Shown piece by piece: positions 45,262-54,000 of a DNA stretch of 64,000 nucleotides. The notes under the pieces were generated by a model. It saw nothing but the letters and a program-made list of their open reading frames with translations, had not been told where the DNA came from and did no database searches. Each line of letters begins with the position of its first letter. The first letter of the stretch is position 1. Source of the stretch: an uncultured Cohaesibacter sp. Its GTDB lineage: Bacteria > Pseudomonadota > Alphaproteobacteria > Rhizobiales > Cohaesibacteraceae. The stretch covers positions 310,001-374,000 of the forward strand of contig NZ_OY759863.1 of the NCBI RefSeq assembly GCF_963662805.1. Reading direction: 5' to 3'. The translations under genes and the position numbers were made by a program.

Positions 45262-45876
45262 CTAGACCGCGGGACGATGATCCGGAGTTGTGGCGGGATC
45301 ATGCTCGGCGATGGCTTTGCGCCAGCGCCCTGCCTCGTACGCCTTGCGTGCCAGAAAGGCCTTGCGGCGATGCTGATAGGCGATGGCGGCCTGTCGGGTG
45401 ATGAAATAGAAAATGAGGGCAAAGACCAGCCCCACGGGGACCGCTCCGATGGCCATGACCTTGATGGTTGGCCAGATCGCAGAGAAGGACTCATGCACCA
45501 GATCGTGCTTGAGGCTGTGGATCTGCCCCTCGACAACACGGCGTCCGGTCAGGAAACAGCCGGTTGAATAGGTTGCGCCCCAAATGAAGGGAAAGGTGAT
45601 CGGATTGCCAACGGCAGTACCGATGGCCGCAGCGAGCAGATTGCCGCCAATCACGAAGGCGATGGCCCAGCTGATCAGGAAGTGGAAGCCGAGAAAGGGA
45701 GTAAAGGAGGTGAAGACACCGGCAGCAACACCGGCAGCGATCATGTAGGGCGATCCGGACAGGCGGAGGATCCGCTTGACGAAGTATTTGCCAGACCGCA
45801 TCCAGTTGCGGCGAGGCCACAGAAAGATACGAACACGTTCTGCAAATTTCGGTTTGTTTCTGCGTCGAAAAAGCAC
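45262..45876 (-). CDS. DUF2062 membrane protein
   Basis: 204 residues. About three hydrophobic segments with SPYMIAAGVAAGVFTSFTPFLGFHF (about 42-66, in pieces) and GNPITFPFIWGATYSTG, the DUF2062 core. The tail is basic and cytoplasmic. The function is unknown; the gene usually sits between rsh and acpS in alphaproteobacteria, as here. The start is GTG at 45876. Confidence 0.9.
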   Translation of the reverse strand: MLFRRRNKPKFAERVRIFLWPRRNWMRSGKYFVKRILRLSGSPYMIAAGVAAGVFTSFTPFLGFHFLISWAIAFVIGGNLLAAAIGTAVGNPITFPFIWGATYSTGCFLTGRRVVEGQIHSLKHDLVHESFSAIWPTIKVMAIGAVPVGLVFALIFYFITRQAAIAYQHRRKAFLARKAYEAGRWRKAIAEHDPATTPDHRPAV

Positions 45877-46085
45877 TTGCCCTTACGCTTTCCTCACTAT
45901 GCCCAGCGCCAAGTGACGCGAGCCTGTTACTCAAACCATCGGGTGTCTGTGGTATACAGCCCTCACCAACGGTATGACCAGTGGTGAAATCAAACTATAC
46001 CAAATAAACGCAAACAATTTGCTCACAAGATGACCTTTATCTGAATATTTCCAGATTTGTATTCGCCTTTCTGACATGGCCCTGA

Positions 46086-48314
46086 TCAGTTCACTCGCTC
46101 GACCTTGGAAATCGACTTCTTGCCTCGAATCTGTTCGATGATCCTATTGAGATGATTGAGGTTCCAGACCGAAACATCGATGTTCATCTCGAAAAAGTCG
46201 CTGACGCGCTGGTCCATCTTGATATTCTCGATATTGCCGTCGTTGTTGGCAATGACCGTCGCAATTTCTGCCAAACCGCCCGGTTCGTTGAGCACACTCA
46301 CCTTGATGCGGGCAGGAAACCGCTCCGAATTTTCCTCGTCGATGTCCCAGCGGACGTCGAGCCACAGATCGGGGCTGTCGTCGAACTGGCTGAGCGCCGG
46401 GGAATGGATTGGATAGATGGTGACGCCCTTGCCCGGCGTCAAGATACCGACGATCCGGTCGCCGGGAACCGCCCCGCCTTCGGGAGCAAAGGAAACGGGA
46501 AGATTGCCCGAAAGACCCCGAATGGGAATCGAGACGCTGTCGTTGTCATTCTTCTTGCGAGCGCTGGAGCCGGGAATGCGGAACTTCATGGCGGAGGCCT
46601 GTTTGAGGCCGAACCACCCCTCCCCTCGTTCGCCCTCGCTCTGGGCGGCACGCTGATCCTGATAGTCCGGGAAGACAGCTTCGAGCACCATCCGCGAGGG
46701 CAACTCTCCGCGCCCGACCGCAGCCAGCGCGTCTTCGACGGTCTGGTGGCCAAGACGGGTCAGGCCGACTTTCAGCTGGTCTTCTGAATAGTTGCGATCA
46801 GCCCGCTTGAAGGCATTGCGCAGGATCTGCTCGCCAAGGCCGGCATACTGAGCACGAACGGCGACACGGGTTGCCTTGCGAATGGCGGCACGCGCCTTGC
46901 CTGTGACGACGATGCTTTCCCACGCGGCGGGCGGGGTCTGGGCTTTCGAGCAGATGATCTCGACCTCGTCACCATTGTTGAGCTGGGTGACAAGCGGCAT
47001 GATCGCGCCGTTGATCTTGCAGCCGATGCAGGTGTTGCCGATGCCAGTATGGACCGCATAAGCAAAATCGATGGGGATCGCGCCCCGTGGCAGGGCAATG
47101 ACACGTCCCTTGGGCGAGAAGCAGAAGACCTGATCCTGAAACAACTCAAGCTTGGTGTGCTCCATGAATTCTTCGGCCGAGTTGCCCGAGGCGAGCAGCT
47201 CCACGGTCTGTCTCAGCCAGGCATAGGCCTTGCTGTCCTTGGCCAGCTTGCCAAGGGAGCGCCCCCCTTTGGTCTTGCCGGTCACGTCCTTGTAGAGGGC
47301 GTGTGCGGCAACACCATATTCGGCGAACTGATGCATCTGGAAGGTGCGGATCTGCAGCTCGACGCGCTGGCGGCCCGGCCCGATCACGGTTGTGTGGATC
47401 GAGCGATAGTCATTGGGCTTCGGGGTTGAGATATAGTCCTTGAAACGCCCGGGAACGCAGGGCCAGATCGTATGAACAACGCCGAGCGCGTGATAGCAGC
47501 TCTCGACGTCATCGACGAGCACCCGGAAGGCATAGATATCGGACAATTGCTCGAAACCGATGGACTGGCGCTGCATTTTGCGGAAGACCGAATAGGCCTG
47601 TTTTTCGCGTCCCCGAACCGTCGCCTTGAGGCCCTTCTCGGCAAAAACCTTTGAAAGCTCGCCTTCAATCTCCTGAATAAGCGACTTGTTGGAGACCCGG
47701 AGGGCTTCCAGCTTCTCGGAAATGGCCTCATAGGCATCAGGGTTGATATAGCGAAACGACAGGCCTTCCAACTCTTCCCGGATGTCCTGCATCCCCATGC
47801 GCTCGGCGAGAGGCGCATAGATATCAATGGTTTCCTGCGCAATTCTTTCGCGTTTGTGTTCGGGCACGAAGTGCAGGGTGCGCATATTGTGCAGGCGGTC
47901 GGCGAGCTTGACGATCAGCACGCGCACGTCGTCCGAGATGGCCAGCAGCAACTTTCTGAGGTTTTCGGCCTGCTTGGTGCGTTTGGAGACAAGATCAAGC
48001 TGGGCGATCTTGGTCAGACCTTCCACCAGCTTGCCAATTTCCTCACCGAACAGATTATCGATTTCAGCGCGAGTCGCGTCCGTATCCTCAAGCGTGTCGT
48101 GCAGGAGGCCGACGGCGATGGTGCCATCATCCAGCCTGAGGTCGGTCAGAATGCCAGCAACCTCCAGCGGGTGAACGAAATAGGGGTCACCCGAGGCGCG
48201 TTTCTGCGATCCATGCTTTTGCATGGAAAAGACATAAGCCTTGTTCAAAAGGGCTTCATCTGCATTCGGATTATAGCTAGAAACTCTTTCAACGAGCTCG
48301 TACTGACGCATCAT
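46086..48314 (-). CDS. rsh: Bifunctional (p)ppGpp synthetase/hydrolase
   Basis: About 742 residues, long RelA/SpoT homologue. HD hydrolase domain (VHPLEVAGIL and LLHDTLEDTDA, about 45-80), synthetase domain (YRSIHTTVIGPGRQRVELQIRT, about 303-324, in two pieces), TGS domain (VFCFSPKGRVIALPRGA, about 395) and a C-terminal ACT domain (VLNEPGGLAEIATVIANNDGN). The intact HD motif predicts both activities. The start is ATG 48314 (or the adjacent ATG 48311). rpoZ lies upstream on the same strand. Confidence 0.95.
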   Translation of the reverse strand: MMRQYELVERVSSYNPNADEALLNKAYVFSMQKHGSQKRASGDPYFVHPLEVAGILTDLRLDDGTIAVGLLHDTLEDTDATRAEIDNLFGEEIGKLVEGLTKIAQLDLVSKRTKQAENLRKLLLAISDDVRVLIVKLADRLHNMRTLHFVPEHKRERIAQETIDIYAPLAERMGMQDIREELEGLSFRYINPDAYEAISEKLEALRVSNKSLIQEIEGELSKVFAEKGLKATVRGREKQAYSVFRKMQRQSIGFEQLSDIYAFRVLVDDVESCYHALGVVHTIWPCVPGRFKDYISTPKPNDYRSIHTTVIGPGRQRVELQIRTFQMHQFAEYGVAAHALYKDVTGKTKGGRSLGKLAKDSKAYAWLRQTVELLASGNSAEEFMEHTKLELFQDQVFCFSPKGRVIALPRGAIPIDFAYAVHTGIGNTCIGCKINGAIMPLVTQLNNGDEVEIICSKAQTPPAAWESIVVTGKARAAIRKATRVAVRAQYAGLGEQILRNAFKRADRNYSEDQLKVGLTRLGHQTVEDALAAVGRGELPSRMVLEAVFPDYQDQRAAQSEGERGEGWFGLKQASAMKFRIPGSSARKKNDNDSVSIPIRGLSGNLPVSFAPEGGAVPGDRIVGILTPGKGVTIYPIHSPALSQFDDSPDLWLDVRWDIDEENSERFPARIKVSVLNEPGGLAEIATVIANNDGNIENIKMDQRVSDFFEMNIDVSVWNLNHLNRIIEQIRGKKSISKVERVN

Positions 48315-48673
48315 GGTGACAAAAATACCTTGCAAACTCCGAGCCCGACTGGTCCGGACGTTCTGACTTCGAATTTTCGCGCTTTCTTGGAAGGATAACG
48401 TCTGTCTAAGATATGTGATCTGAAGACAGAAAGGCAAGCACCTTCCCTTCGACTTTTGACCGCTGTTTTCCTTTCCTCATGCTAAATGATAGAGCGGAAA
48501 ACCTTGCCAAATACCTGCATTTGGTGCGATTCTAACAAGTGAGCTTACTTGAATGCGAGGGCTGACCGAGGCGTCGGACAGGGCCGAGCTGACAGCTCCG
48601 GCTCGAACGGCCACCCGTCCGACATTTTCTCACCATTCGATCAGCCTCGTGTTGCAACCCGCGAGGAAAGATC
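48315..48673. other. Divergent region between rsh and a small plus-strand gene
   Basis: 359 bases with no supported gene or recognisable promoter. It separates the divergent rsh and 48674 genes, so both promoters should be here. I see no striking repeat. Confidence 0.4.
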
Positions 48674-48907
48674 ATGAGAATCTATGTCTTTGTTGCATCC
48701 AAAGGCGCAAGCTTCGGTTTCTCCTCTCACGAAAGAGGCGAACATCTGCCACTGGAACATGGCCCGTGGCTTCCCTTCAAGAGCATTGATGTTACAAGGC
48801 GATCCGAAAGGAACACCGGCGAAATCGCCGGCATGCACCGCTTTGGCGTCGATGTCGCCGAAATGATCGAAGGCATTGATCGGGAAGGTTACTTCGTTCT
48901 GCATTAG
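48674..48907 (+). CDS. Small conserved-looking protein of unknown function
   Basis: 77 residues: MRIYVFVASKGASFGFSSHE, then a PLEHGPWLPFKSIDV segment, and ending GIDREGYFVLH. I do not recognise a characterised family. A strong ribosome site (GAGGAAAG, 48663-48670) sits immediately before the ATG, which supports translation. It lies between divergent rsh and convergent rpoZ. Gene boundaries are convincing, function unknown. Confidence 0.65.
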   Translation: MRIYVFVASKGASFGFSSHERGEHLPLEHGPWLPFKSIDVTRRSERNTGEIAGMHRFGVDVAEMIEGIDREGYFVLH

Positions 48908-48961
48908 CAGATGTGTCTTCAACCTGAGGCGCCCTCGCCTGCCCGGCAGGTGACGCCCAAC

Positions 48962-48988
48962 AAAAAAGCGGGCCGAAAAGGCCCGCTT
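48962..48988 (-). terminator. Terminator downstream of rpoZ
   Basis: On the minus strand AAGCGGGCC (48988-48980), loop TTTTC, GGCCCGCTT (48974-48966), then more Ts. It lies 32 bases past the rpoZ stop, so rpoZ is probably transcribed separately from rsh. Confidence 0.9.
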
Positions 48989-49019
48989 CAGAATGATTTT
49001 GCGTCTTTGTTCCGGGCGA

Positions 49020-49424
49020 TCAATCGTCGCTGCGATCGGGCGGAACCAAGCTTTCCAGACCGCGAAGAAGTTCTTCTTCCGACATCTGGTCAAAGACCAT
49101 CTCGTTCTTGGGCTCGCTGACAACGTCTTCATATTCGGTCGTCGCGGCTTCGTCGGCGGTGATCATCTGAACATCGTCAGTTTCCGGCTCATCCACTTCC
49201 ACATATTTCTGAAGGGAATGAATGAGATCTTCCTTGAGGTCTCCCGGAGAAACAGTCTCATCCGCAATCTCGCGAAGGGCAACGACAGGGTTCTTGTCAT
49301 TGTCGCGATCTACAGTGATGGACGATCCGCTCGAAATCATGCGGGCGCGGTGGCCCGACAGCAGTACAAGTTCGAAACGGTTTTCAACCTTATCAACGCA
49401 GTCCTCAACGGTCACGCGTGCCAT
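49020..49424 (-). CDS. rpoZ: RNA polymerase omega subunit
   Basis: 134 residues. The N-terminal omega signature is MARVTVEDCVDKVENRFELVLL and ARMISSGSSITVDRDNDKNPVVALREIA (about 27-54, in pieces); the C-terminal half is acidic, ending EELLRGLESLVPPDRSDD. Assists assembly of beta-prime and ppGpp binding, consistent with rsh next door. Confidence 0.95.
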   Translation of the reverse strand: MARVTVEDCVDKVENRFELVLLSGHRARMISSGSSITVDRDNDKNPVVALREIADETVSPGDLKEDLIHSLQKYVEVDEPETDDVQMITADEAATTEYEDVVSEPKNEMVFDQMSEEELLRGLESLVPPDRSDD

Positions 49425-49766
49425 ATAGCATCTCCTGAATGGGGGGATTCAACTAACCCAATAAAGCTTGTCATGCGTCTTGACAAGACTGAGGCGGTGA
49501 TTTTCAATCAGGATTCTTCAAATTCTGGGGAGTTTTCTCGCCCGGCTCTCATATTTTCGCATAATTCGTCCGGCAAAATTAACATATTTTGCTCTAGAGC
49601 ATAGTTATTCTCGCAATTTCAATATAGAATATGAATCGATTTGATTTCATGTGATTGCAGTCTCTGTTTACATTGATCAGACGCATTTTAGAGCGTTTCA
49701 TTACTGAATGGCAATTGCCGCCACGCCCATGCGCAGAACAGCTCCCTTCACGAGAAGTCCGATCCA
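49425..49766. other. AT-rich divergent region between rpoZ and the NYN gene
   Basis: 342 bases, noticeably AT-rich from 49560 to 49700, with two CTAGAGC/TTAGAGC-type elements (near 49592 and 49690). It should carry the rpoZ and NYN promoters. No gene is supported. Confidence 0.4.
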
Positions 49767-50387
49767 ATGAGAACCAACACATATAAGAAGGAAGCCCCCG
49801 TGTTCGATCCTCGTGAGAAGGTTGCGCTATTCATAGATGGAGCAAACCTGTACGCCACCACCAAGACGCTTGGGTTCGATATCGACTACAAGCGCCTGCT
49901 GAAAGAGTTTCGTGGCAAAGGTTATCTGCTCAGAACCTATTATTACACAGCTTTGGCAGAAGATCAGGAGTATTCCTCCATCCGCCCTCTGATCGACTGG
50001 CTCGATTACAACGGCTACCATGTCGTCACGAAGCCGACCAAGGAGTTCACCGACTCCGCCGGACGCCGCAAGATCAAGGGCAACATGGATATCGAGCTAA
50101 CCATTGATGCCATGGAACTGGTTGAACATGTAGACCATTTCGTGATCTTCTCAGGCGATGGCGACTTCCGCAAGCTGGTCGAAGCATTGCAACGTCGCGG
50201 CCGCAAGGTGAGCGTGGTCTCCACCATGTCAACCCAGCCGCCGATGATCGCGGACGAGCTGCGTCGTCAGGCCGACCACTTCATCGATCTGGCTCACATT
50301 GCCGATCGCATTGGTCGGGATCCGACAGAGCGCCCCCAGCGCCTGCCCGTGCATGACGATTACGAAGATCAGGAATTTGACGACTGA
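49767..50387 (+). CDS. NYN/LabA-like domain protein
   Basis: 206 residues. A PIN-like NYN nuclease fold: VALFIDGANLYATTKTLGFDID (acidic Asp near 19, in pieces), KGNMDIELTIDAM and FSGDGDFRKLVEALQRRG, each carrying a conserved aspartate. Family members act on RNA or are regulatory. The C-terminal tail is Asp/Glu-rich. The substrate is unknown. Monocistronic, followed by a terminator at 50493. Confidence 0.9.
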   Translation: MRTNTYKKEAPVFDPREKVALFIDGANLYATTKTLGFDIDYKRLLKEFRGKGYLLRTYYYTALAEDQEYSSIRPLIDWLDYNGYHVVTKPTKEFTDSAGRRKIKGNMDIELTIDAMELVEHVDHFVIFSGDGDFRKLVEALQRRGRKVSVVSTMSTQPPMIADELRRQADHFIDLAHIADRIGRDPTERPQRLPVHDDYEDQEFDD

Positions 50388-50492
50388 GTTGGATGCTTGA
50401 GGAAGCCCACCGATAACCTTGGGTCTTCCTCATCGCCTCATTTTCGCGTCCCTGTGCGGGAATGCAGACGTCTTCAAGAAACACAGCGGTTG

Positions 50493-50526
50493 ACGCCTCG
50501 CCTGATAGTCAGAACGAGGCGTTTCT
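50493..50526. terminator. Hairpin between the NYN gene and the convergent dipeptidase gene
   Basis: ACGCCTCG (50493-50500) pairs with CGAGGCGT (50515-50522); an inner CTGA/TCAG pair extends it. TTTCTT follows on the plus strand. It lies between convergent genes and probably ends the NYN transcript. Confidence 0.7.
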
Positions 50527-50533
50527 TGCATGA

Positions 50534-51580
50534 TCAGATGCCTGTCTTTTCAAGCATCCCGATCCAGTTCTTGTAAGCCACCTTCTCGATCAGCTCTTCG
50601 CCAAAATCCCTTGCCCGCATTTGTGCGAGCAGTGCCTGATTGCCAGCAACGTTGCTGATGGCCGAGGGGATCGTTGCGCCGTCGAAATCGGAGCCGAGCG
50701 CCACACCGTCCTCACCCAGAAAATCTAGCAGATAGGCGATGTGATCGACCATGCAGTCGATGGAAACATCCTGATTGAACTTGTCGCCATCCTTACGCAG
50801 GAACCCGACCGCATAATTGAGGCCAACGAGCCCCTCCGTTTCGGCGATGGCAGCGAGCTGATCATCGGTGAGATTGCGGCGGGACGGACAAAGTGCGTGA
50901 ACATTGGAATGGGTGGCGACTAGAGGTTTGGACGTGATGCGATGCACATCCCAGAAGCCCTGCTCATTCATGTGCGAAAGATCGACCAGAATGCCCAACT
51001 GGTTGCACTGACGGATCAATTCCATGCCCAAATCGGTCAAGCCGGGACCACAATCGGGCGAGCCTGGAAAATCGAACGGCACACCGTGCCCGAAGATGTT
51101 GCTGCGGCTCCAGACCGGCCCCAACGACCGCAATCCGGCCGCATAGAGCACTTCCAGAGCGTTGAAATCGGCATCAATCGCCTCGGCTCCTTCGATGTGG
51201 AGCATCAGGGCAATGGCACCGTCTTCCATGGCCATCTTGATCTCGAGGCTTGAGCGGCAGATCTGAACCTGAGCCTTTGATTGGCGGGCCAGCCGGAAGG
51301 CCCCGGCCATCATCGCCAGAGTTAGATCAAGGGCATAGGCCTGATCGAGTTCCTTCTGCATCTGCGAGAAGTCCATCGGCTGCCCGGGCTTCTGCGGCGG
51401 GGGAACAAACATGGCGAAAAGTCCGCCAGCCAAGGCCCCTTCGAGAGCTTTGGGATAATCGATGTGAAGGCTCTTGTCACCTTCTAGAAAGGAAATCGGT
51501 TTATCGGCGCGTCTGGCCATGTCCAGGCGTAGCAATGTGTCATTATGGCCGTCAAAAATCGGAGTCGCGCTGTCGCTCAT
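50534..51580 (-). CDS. Membrane dipeptidase (peptidase family M19)
   Basis: 348 residues, renal dipeptidase-like zinc enzyme. The metal site reads FDGHNDTLLRL (about 9-19), a glutamate in LMLHIEGAEAID (about 137), DLSHMNEQGFWDV (about 209) and ATHSNVHALCPSRRNLTDDQL. It hydrolyses dipeptides, including D-amino-acid ones, or related amides. No signal peptide is visible, so despite the family name it may be cytoplasmic. AzlCD genes upstream on the same strand are separated by 182 bases. Confidence 0.9.
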   Translation of the reverse strand: MSDSATPIFDGHNDTLLRLDMARRADKPISFLEGDKSLHIDYPKALEGALAGGLFAMFVPPPQKPGQPMDFSQMQKELDQAYALDLTLAMMAGAFRLARQSKAQVQICRSSLEIKMAMEDGAIALMLHIEGAEAIDADFNALEVLYAAGLRSLGPVWSRSNIFGHGVPFDFPGSPDCGPGLTDLGMELIRQCNQLGILVDLSHMNEQGFWDVHRITSKPLVATHSNVHALCPSRRNLTDDQLAAIAETEGLVGLNYAVGFLRKDGDKFNQDVSIDCMVDHIAYLLDFLGEDGVALGSDFDGATIPSAISNVAGNQALLAQMRARDFGEELIEKVAYKNWIGMLEKTGI

Positions 51581-51762
51581 ACCACCTCTGGGCTCCCTCG
51601 CTTACAGGAGACCGATCTCGTATGAGTCGGCCTTCTTGGTTACTTGCAGGAGAACACCATAATGGTCAGACTTGCCGTTGGCTATCCAATTGGCCCTTCA
51701 ATAACGTTGCATTTCCAGCAACAGTCTTGAACAATATGTGATCAATCGCCCAGTATCGCAGA

Positions 51763-52062
51763 TCAGCCGGTGATCTGGCGGAGGATGACGAGGGCAATGG
51801 TTCCTATCGCCACCATATAGATGAGTGAGAAACGGAAACCGGCAAGAATGGCAATTCCCATGGCGATCCATTCGTTGGGGCCGCCATTGATCGTTGCGGG
51901 AGCGACCAGCGTTGTCAGAACGGCTGCAGGCACAGCATCAAGGCCTGCCTGAACGCGCGGATGGATCCGCTCGAAGCGCGAGAGCACCAAATGCCCTCCA
52001 ATCCGCGTGAGATAGGTGACCAGAGCACCACAGAGAATGATGACGACACTTGAGGACATCAC
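51763..52062 (-). CDS. AzlD-type branched-chain amino acid exporter subunit
   Basis: 99 residues with about four short hydrophobic helices; LVTYLTRIGGHLVLSRFERIHPRVQAGLDAVPAAVLTTLV (about 14-53, in pieces) is the AzlD pattern. Works with AzlC for branched-chain amino acid or analogue export. Its ATG overlaps the azlC stop by four bases. Confidence 0.9.
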   Translation of the reverse strand: MMSSSVVIILCGALVTYLTRIGGHLVLSRFERIHPRVQAGLDAVPAAVLTTLVAPATINGGPNEWIAMGIAILAGFRFSLIYMVAIGTIALVILRQITG

Positions 52063-52850
52063 AGGCTCCCCTCTTTTGCACTGATCGGCGCGGATTGGCT
52101 GTCAGACCTTGTGCCTTCGGCCCCATCCCCCTTGCCCCGCGCTTCCGGCGAAAACAGGGCCGCAAACAGCACGCCACAGATCGCACCAACAGAGACATGC
52201 CAGGGCGAGCCGATGGTGTAGCTGGCAAGGATCGACGTCCCGGCGCTCACGGCAACAATCGGCAGCCAGAAGGTGCGCCTGCGGAACCCCAGAACCAGCC
52301 CCATGAAATAGATGGGCAGGATGAAATCGATGCCCCAGGTGTGGCTGTCTTCGAGGAAGTTACCGAAGATCGCTCCCAGCCATGTGAGCCCGACCCATCC
52401 GATGTAAGTCGGGATAACCAGACCGAAATACCAAACGAACTGAACTTCCGTGCCGAACTCGGCCCGTCGTTCGGCCTCGGCGTAGGCCGGATCGACCAAA
52501 AAGAAGAAGCCGAGCAATTGCCGTGGAAGAGACCAGTGGCGGATGTTCTGTCCCAGTGACGCGGAATAGAGAATGTGCCGAAAGTTCACCGCGAAAATCG
52601 ACAGGACGATCAGCCAGCCGGGGATGTGCTGTCCGAACAACTCAATGCCGACGAGCTGGCTGGCGCCCGCAAAGATCGTCGCGCTCATGAGTACGGCCTC
52701 GAACACCGTCATTCCGGTATCGACCGCCACAGCCCCGAACAGAGCACCGAACGGTCCGGCGGTGAGGATAACGGGAATGGATCGTTTGGCGCCGTCAAGG
52801 ATAAGACGAGACGGTGTCATGCTGTCATCGGGAAGTCGCTTCTGGGTCAT
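52059..52850 (-). CDS. AzlC-type branched-chain amino acid exporter permease
   Basis: 263 residues, with membrane helices and AzlC signatures ILTAGPFGALFGAVAVDTGMT (about 28-48), MSATIFAGASQLVGIELFG (about 59-77) and NFRHILYSASLGQ. The hydrophilic tail is about 30 residues. Pairs with the overlapping AzlD gene. Substrate probably branched-chain amino acids by family, not shown here. Confidence 0.92.
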   Translation of the reverse strand: MTQKRLPDDSMTPSRLILDGAKRSIPVILTAGPFGALFGAVAVDTGMTVFEAVLMSATIFAGASQLVGIELFGQHIPGWLIVLSIFAVNFRHILYSASLGQNIRHWSLPRQLLGFFFLVDPAYAEAERRAEFGTEVQFVWYFGLVIPTYIGWVGLTWLGAIFGNFLEDSHTWGIDFILPIYFMGLVLGFRRRTFWLPIVAVSAGTSILASYTIGSPWHVSVGAICGVLFAALFSPEARGKGDGAEGTRSDSQSAPISAKEGSL

Positions 52851-52957
52851 AAAATCTTCTATAGGGCAGTCTTTTCAAAAGGTCACATCAAATGAATTGA
52901 AGCATTCATTCCGAACACCAATGAGTCGAGTTCGCTGATTTCGCCGAAAGCGCCCGA

Positions 52958-53422
52958 TCAGCCGTGTGGAGCGCGCAAGTTCCCATTGATGACGTAGGAG
53001 AGCAATGCGACAATTTGTGCTGGTGTCTCAGCAACCGCAAGGGCGGCGGCGTCCACTTCCTTGAGCGGATGCCGATGCTCGGGGCCATGCATGATGATCA
53101 GGGGCTTGCCGAGTGCCGACGCATAACCTGCATCGAAGGCAGCGTTCCACTGGCGGTATTTCTCACCGAACCGAACCACGACAATGTCTGCCTTGCCAAT
53201 CAGGGTGCGGGTGCGGATAGCATTTAGCTTCGCTCCTTTGTGGTCATGCCAGAAGGCATTCTCCTCGGCACCCAGGATCTCAACGCCGCAATCATCCGAG
53301 GCGGCGTGATCCGTCACCGGCGCGCTGAAGGTGACGGGGAGCTTGAGGGCATTTGCCCCTTCCTCGATCTCTTCGCGCCAGTCAGTGTGAATTTCGCCAG
53401 ACAAATAGACGGACCAGACCAT
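52958..53422 (-). CDS. YtoQ-family protein
   Basis: 154 residues: MVWSVYLSGEIHTDWREEI, SAPVTDHAASDDCGVEILG and KYRQWNAAFDAGYASALGKPLI, the YtoQ pattern. The architecture resembles nucleoside 2-deoxyribosyltransferases (DUF4062-type Rossmann), but the function is not established. Alone between azlC and a MerR gene. Confidence 0.88.
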   Translation of the reverse strand: MVWSVYLSGEIHTDWREEIEEGANALKLPVTFSAPVTDHAASDDCGVEILGAEENAFWHDHKGAKLNAIRTRTLIGKADIVVVRFGEKYRQWNAAFDAGYASALGKPLIIMHGPEHRHPLKEVDAAALAVAETPAQIVALLSYVINGNLRAPHG

Positions 53423-53496
53423 GATCGGGCCTTCCTTTCCTTGCTTGTTTCATTTCAATTGATCAACCGCCCTATAAGGCCCAAGTCCCGCCGCCG

Positions 53497-53928
53497 TTAG
53501 AATCGCTCCGGTGTCGGCTCGTGATCATGCAGACAGTGGCCATGGTCGGCAAGGCTCTCCAGAACCTGACATTCGGCGACGCAATTGCCGTCACAGCCCG
53601 ACATGCGAATCAGTTCCTGTTCCAGCCGCTGGAGGCGCTCGATCCTTTCGCGCACGTCTGCAAGATGCCTCATCACCATGCCATGAGCCATGTGGCAGGG
53701 ATTGTCATCATCGCCACTGAGCTTGAGCAGCGATTTAATGTCGTCAAGATTGAATCCCAGATCGCGGGCGTGGCGAATGAAGGTCAATCGTTGCAATCCA
53801 TCCTGCTCATAGCGCCGTTGATTGCCCTCGCTGCGGGTGGCTGGCGCCAAAAGGCCGATCTGCTCGTAATAGCGAATGGTCGGCACTTTGACGCCGCTCG
53901 ATTTGGACAATTCTCCAATCGTCAACAT
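53497..53928 (-). CDS. MerR-family metal-responsive regulator (CadR/PbrR/ZntR-like)
   Basis: 143 residues. The DNA-binding region is LTIGELSKSSGVKVPTIRYYEQIGLL (in pieces, 2-27), followed by a coiled dimerisation helix. Metal ligands fit the zinc/cadmium/lead subgroup: Cys78 in DDNPCHMAHG, then Cys112, Cys116 and Cys120 in GCDGNCVAEC, and Cys132 with nearby histidines (GHCLHDHE). Divergent from a CDF transporter, with a classic MerR promoter between (53944-53974). The metal is not decided by sequence. Confidence 0.93.
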   Translation of the reverse strand: MLTIGELSKSSGVKVPTIRYYEQIGLLAPATRSEGNQRRYEQDGLQRLTFIRHARDLGFNLDDIKSLLKLSGDDDNPCHMAHGMVMRHLADVRERIERLQRLEQELIRMSGCDGNCVAECQVLESLADHGHCLHDHEPTPERF

Positions 53929-53943
53929 TCTTCAAATTCCCTC

Positions 53944-53974
53944 TTGAAGCTCTAGTCGCTAGAGGGATTATAGT
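53944..53974 (+). promoter_or_regulatory. MerR-type operator-promoter of the CDF transporter gene
   Basis: -35 TTGAAG (53944-53949) and -10 TATAGT (53969-53974) are 19 bases apart, the overlong spacer typical of MerR-activated promoters. Centred within it is a perfect dyad CTCTAG TCG CTAGAG (53950-53964). The regulator gene starts 15 bases away on the opposite strand. Confidence 0.88.
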
Positions 53975-54000
53975 CCCATCCAAAGGAAATGATCCATAGG

